Shown here one piece after another: positions 59,739 through 64,000 of a stretch of 64,000 nucleotides of DNA. The stretch spans positions 96,736,316 through 96,800,315 of the forward strand of contig CM047810.1 in NCBI GenBank assembly GCA_026214975.1, written 5' to 3'. Within the stretch, counting starts at the first letter, position 1; every line of letters begins with the position of its first letter. Source of the DNA: Gentiana macrophylla (taxonomy: Eukaryota; Streptophyta; Magnoliopsida; Gentianales; Gentianaceae). The notes under the pieces were generated by a model, which was not told where the DNA came from, did not search any database, and saw only the letters and a list, made by a program, of their open reading frames with translations. Made by a program: the position numbers and the translations under genes.

Positions 59739-61574
59739 ATCTCCCACTTGCCCGTAAGGACAAGCAGCAATTGTCTTTCGGGCACACTATATCTAACAAT
59801 CTCCCACTTGCCCGTAAAGACAAGCAATGATTGTTTTTAGAGCACCACACTCTTATTCTATTTATCCACAACATTCTCCCACTTGCTCTAAAGCAGATGA
59901 GACATATATCTCAATTTCATACCCGCCAAGCGCTTATCAGTGACACTAGATGCCACACGACTTGGTAAACTAATCAGCTAGGTTGTCGGCTCGAGTCGAT
60001 CTTTAGGACCAAAACGTCGCCTCTCTGCACGGTCTGTCTGAACATGTGGTACTCTCTCTCAATATACTTTTGACCTCTTGTGATTGTGAAGATCATTTTC
60101 ATGAGCTACCTCTCAACTGTTCTCACAGTAAAATGGTATCGGCTCATCAAGACCTGGAATTACTTCCCGATCCAACAAAGAACTTCTCAAGCCACACTGC
60201 CTCTTTAGCTACTCCGAAAGTTGCTATATATTCGACCAACAGAGTCAAATTGGCAGTGCTGGATTGCTCCAGACTATAGCTCCATCACCATGAGTAAACA
60301 CTGAGCCTGAGATCGATTCACGATCATCCTTAATCCGACAAAAATTTAGAATCAGTGTAGTCAACGACACTCAGTTTCGCACCCGAATGGACAAGCATAC
60401 GATTCCTCGTTCTCTCAAGATACTTGAGGATGCACTATACTGCTTTCAACGTCTGAATCCAAGACTCGACTTTTATTGACTTTTAATAACCTGACTTTCT
60501 CTATCCATAAGAGAATCTATCATATTTTATCTGTATCTGAAGACTAAGAGAATTATTCTGTGAGAGGTTGGGTAGGAAACCTCTCGTTGAATTCTGCATT
60601 CGAAAATGCATTATCATCTTTAACCAATAAGATGGATGGGATATTGCCAACAACTTATTCTCATGAATTCGACCGAATCAAATTCTAAGAATATAGCCCA
60701 CTTCTTTGATTCAAAGAAGCTTTGGCTCGTCAGTTTTTGACTTCAGATAACACACCCATGTTGTTTCCAACTGTTGCAGTGTTATCTTTTATTAACACTA
60801 ACGTCTACTATTTTACCAATATTGATTCTCCAGTCTACAAAAGACTCATCAATATTCTGGTCAAGCCACACATTCCAAAACATGTGACTTTTAATGACCT
60901 GGAGGTTTGCTTTAATCTATAAATGGATATAAGCATAGGCAGTCAATCTGCCATTGGATTTAAGCTAAAACCCTTTCGTTCCGAATGAATCTAAGCTCTA
61001 TTGTATGGAAAGAAAGTTTCAGGGCATCACCCCTGGTAATCTTTCTGCTTTCCGGGAGTCAGGCAAGGCTGAGTGGTGAGAGAGTTTCAAGGCATCACCC
61101 ATTTTAAACTATCTACTTCTCAGGGAATTACCCCTAGACCACTTGGCTTTGCCTTGAAAGATAAACTTTCCATTCATTCTCATCATGTAGATCCAATTAC
61201 TCCCACTCGGCCTGAGACACTCAGGTGGTTCTACAAGATTGTTAACAAAACTAGAGTACCAAAACTCCATATACATGTTTATGGCTTTAAACCAACCTCC
61301 TATTGTCAGAATCCTATACAGTCTTCCCTAAAAGATCATAGGTGATCAATCACCCCCAGTAGACTGTAAAGTCTGCATGATCACAGTGGGTCAATGGTTA
61401 AACCATACTCCCACTGCATTTGGGTGGATTGATAATCTGATCTAGTTCAGTAGTATTAATCAGCGTAATCCCCAACAACCAATGTTGGAAGTGGTCTGAT
61501 TAAATCAGATAGTAACTCCTTGAGTAACTGTACTTCAAGGTCTAAGGTTGTTATCTAAACATTCTTTTAGAAAG
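59739..61574 (-). mobile_element. Partial family-A internal region, element 4
   Basis: Parallel to 50381-52220 in element 3 (purine-tract units, RNase H, part of RT), ending abruptly at AGAAAG (61574), where a palindrome begins. No second LTR. RNase H remnant around 59920-60330 on the minus strand. Confidence 0.85.
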
Positions 61575-61575
61575 C

Positions 61576-61618
61576 TTGTTATCTAAACATTCTTTTAGAA
61601 AGAATGTTTAGATAACAA
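61576..61618. repeat. Perfect 20-bp-arm palindrome at element 4 breakpoint
   Basis: Left arm 61576-61595, loop TAG, right arm 61599-61618. The left arm repeats the last 27 bases of element 4 (61548-61574). Confidence 0.95.
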
Positions 61619-61623
61619 CCTTT

Positions 61624-61785
61624 CAAATATTTTGAAAAAATAGACGTTGCCAAAGCAAAGGTGAAGAAAAAAAAACCGCCGGTTCGGGTAGTGAGGTTTC
61701 TATCCTTTCTAAAAGACATTCTGTGATATTTTATTTCTTTTTCTCCACGTTTGCTTTGGCAACATCTATTTTTTCAAAAAATTTG
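61624..61785. mobile_element. Fold-back / MITE-like inverted repeat
   Basis: Arms of about 48 bp (61624-61671 and 61738-61785) are inverted copies with some five mismatches. They include TTGCCAAAGCAAA on the left and TTTGCTTTGGCAA on the right. The central 65 bp is unique. No target duplication identified. Confidence 0.65.
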
Positions 61786-63636
61786 AATAAAATATATATT
61801 TTTTTATTTTGAAAATATCACACACTCATCACACTATAAATACATATTCATTTCATCACTTTTTCCTCACAATTTTCTTTTAACTCACATATTATCATAA
61901 TATTATCTACCATTATAATATATTTCGGATAGTGATTTGAAGTTGTTCTGAATAAATTCGTGTACTTTATCACATTCGAAATATATTATTTTGCAATGTC
62001 TATCATTGTGTCAACTTTTCGATTCTTTTTTCATGTAGAAAATGTACTGATGAAACTACCGGAGAAGTGAATCCTTCAAAATTTATGGGTATTTGTTTAT
62101 AAGGACAAGTTTGAGTACTTAATTAGGCACTTAGGACACACTTAAATCTTAATTGGTTATAAGGATATAAAATTAGTAACTAAACAAAACTAACCCTAAA
62201 GTTTTTTATTTTTCCTAGAAGGTAATTTTTTTTCTAGACGCTAAAGAGACACCGCGATGCATTGGGGGTGGTCAATCCATCGTGGTGGTCATAGCATCAC
62301 GGTGTCACTGCATCGCAATTGTTAGTGCATCTCAGTGTCACTTCATCGCGGTGTCTGACAGCTGCCTTTCGTAGTGCTAAACTAGTCCTTAACCGACAGT
62401 GTATCGGGTCAAACTGTAGTGCTAGTATGGTGAGTCAGAGTGTCGAATCCTCAGGGAACTTGGTAATTCTTCTAAGTGTGGTTAAACACCAAAGAGCTGT
62501 TATTAACTCGATCTAAACCGCAATTTTATAACACAGATCACTACAATTCTAGTCAACATAAAATAAATGCATAATTTAAAAGTTATTCTAATATAATATA
62601 TATAGATATATAAATATATATAGATGTACATAAATTGCAAAGTATATATATAGATATAAATATATAGATACCAATATATTTATAGAACTAGACAGATAAG
62701 TTTATAGAACTAGCCAAAGTTTATATAATTGAATTATACGATCTTTTCATGAAGACGAGAATGTGCTCGATCTTTCCTTTTATATTAGGTCCAATTGAGT
62801 AAATGAAACGGTGCACTCCTGAGGTTAACAATTCCTCCTCACACGAGCGTATGAAATTTTCATATGTCATTGTCATCAGTTCAATTTCCACAACTGCCCC
62901 ATGCTAATCTCAGTTAGTCTGAACAGGTACCGAGTACAAATCTACCCCGGATAAAAGAGGTTATTCCGTTTGTCAGACGGCCGATGTTATTCAAAAGGCT
63001 CCGGTTGTCAGGCGGATCGATTTAACTTTCCGGTGTTAGTTTCAATTAAACCGTTGATTTTAACATTATTACGATCTCGAGCACAATTTTAATAAGATTA
63101 ATCTTTCCTAAGACAAATCGCCCCGGGTAGGAAATAGGATTCCGTTGTCACGCTTTGACGGCCAATTTTACCCTCCGGTTTTCTATCTTTTATCTCATAT
63201 CCTAACTTCTCTCGGTCGGTTCATCGTTAGGTTATATGGTGCGATTCATCTTGGTTAATTACGTCAATCCGAATATTATCAATACGTTACAGAATAGAAA
63301 AAGATTCTCTTTGCCCTTCTTTTTATCGCACTTCTTGATGTTCCATTACAAACTTCTTTCAATCTGATCTCTCTCAACAATTTCTTGTTTTGTTCAAAAA
63401 CTAAAGCTTCTATAGCAAACGCGACATCTTTATCTAGGCCTAGCTTTAAAAGTAAAATAAAAACTCCTATTCTATCTAAAAAATGCATTCAGTTCTTTTA
63501 CGTCTATCCGGTAAAAGACGAAAAGAGTTTAAACATAATTAAAAATACAGAAAAGTAGAGTAAAGATAGATAGTACCTGGTATTCGGCTGATTCCAGTTT
63601 CTCTGCTTTTTGGTTCTTTCGATTTTCTTTGCTTTT
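61786..63636. other. Unassigned AT-rich region, probably 3' part of a gypsy element
   Basis: No credible ORF. Contains imperfect 16-17 bp repeats (62275-62356), AT-rich (ATATAG) tracts at 62595-62690, and the phrase GTGTCGAATCCTCAGGGAA (62432-62450), which resembles LTR or leader text of plant Ty3/gypsy elements. LTR borders were not found. Confidence 0.4.
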
Positions 63637-64000
63637 TTAATTTAGCGGGGGATCAATCAATAATATTACTTCTTCTTTCAGTGTGATTCCTTCTCCCTCC
63701 ACAAATAACTTTACTCTGTGGCCATTGGCTATAAAAGTTGTATTTCCATCAGTTAGTTCAACAGCTCCAGTTTTGTAAACCCGTGTTACCTTAAATGGAC
63801 CTGTCCATCTTGACTTAAGCTTACCTGGAAACAACTTTAAACGTGAATTGTACAAAAGAACTCGATCACCTACATGGAACTCACGCTTAAAGATTCTCTT
63901 ATCATGGAAAGATTTCGTGCGTTCCTTGTAGATTCGAAATATTTCATAAGAATCGAGACGAAATTCTTCTAGTTACATTAATTGAAGCAATCTATGATCA
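63637..64000 (-). pseudogene. Ty3/gypsy integrase C-terminus (runs off the window)
   Basis: Minus strand: YKERTKSFHDKRI, REFHVGDRVLLYNSRLKLFP and GKLKSRWTGPFKVTRVY with GAVELTDGN, the C-terminal DNA-binding part of integrase in Athila/Tat-type gypsy elements. One in-frame stop (TAA) lies near 63974 in the upstream segment; the 72-codon end (63855-63637) is open. The remaining pol lies beyond base 64000. Confidence 0.9.

Noticed and set aside
61786..61860. TATA box (CTATAAATAC) as promoter of a host gene
   Set aside because: No downstream ORF is found before the gypsy remnant; the region is AT-rich and such words are expected by chance.

Overview
This window looks like nuclear DNA of a flowering plant, probably a eudicot. 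The species cannot be told from the sequence. The evidence is one host gene with GT..AG introns encoding a plant-type ATG9, surrounded by plant LTR retrotransposons of the Ty1/copia and Ty3/gypsy superfamilies with iMet and Asp-type primer-binding sites. Base composition is AT-rich and most retroelement ORFs are broken.

Bases 1-6.7 kb hold the 5' half of an ATG9 gene on the minus strand. Four coding exons are visible, the rest lies beyond base 1, and a 3.5 kb intron separates the start codon exon from a 5' UTR exon near 6.3-6.7 kb. Exon 3 is 2 nt short of the conserved frame, so it carries either a real lesion or an assembly error.

Bases 6.7-34.5 kb form a nested retrotransposon stack. The oldest layer is a degenerate minus-strand Ty1/copia element ('copia-0'), seen in three pieces: RNase H 7.4-7.9 kb, RT 25.1-26.2 kb, and the integrase-RT linker 34.1-34.5 kb. 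Inserted into it are two elements. Family-A copia element 1 (7915-25140, plus strand) itself contains a hAT-like DNA transposon with a captured PNGase A gene fragment (11049-12281) and, in its 3' LTR, the non-autonomous element 2 (17211-23948, minus strand). Copia element 8 (26239-34121, plus strand) retains recognisable gag, protease, integrase, RT and RNase H, and is split by a 2.6 kb solo LTR (28222-30805).

Bases 34.5-61.6 kb start with family-B copia element 6 (34461-41549, plus strand), which lacks its 3' end. It is followed by a minus-strand LTR-internal-LTR-internal array of family A (elements 3 and 4, 41550-61574). One of the array's LTRs is split by a gag-only Athila/Tat-like element 7 (42926-50146), and its internal region is split by a family-B solo LTR (52598-54586). 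Bases 61.6-64 kb hold a palindrome, a fold-back element, unassigned AT-rich DNA, and the integrase C-terminus of a Ty3/gypsy element on the minus strand that runs out of the window.

Target-site duplications support most boundaries: exact for element 7, the family-B solo LTR, the 2.6 kb solo LTR and element 2; with one mismatch for element 1; degenerate for element 8. Apart from ATG9, nothing here looks like a functional host gene. The most unusual items are the PNGase A capture, the coiled-coil ORFs of element 2, a triplicated polypurine-tract/LTR-start unit conserved in family A, and a phase-alternating AAT/ATT tract that could fold into cruciforms.
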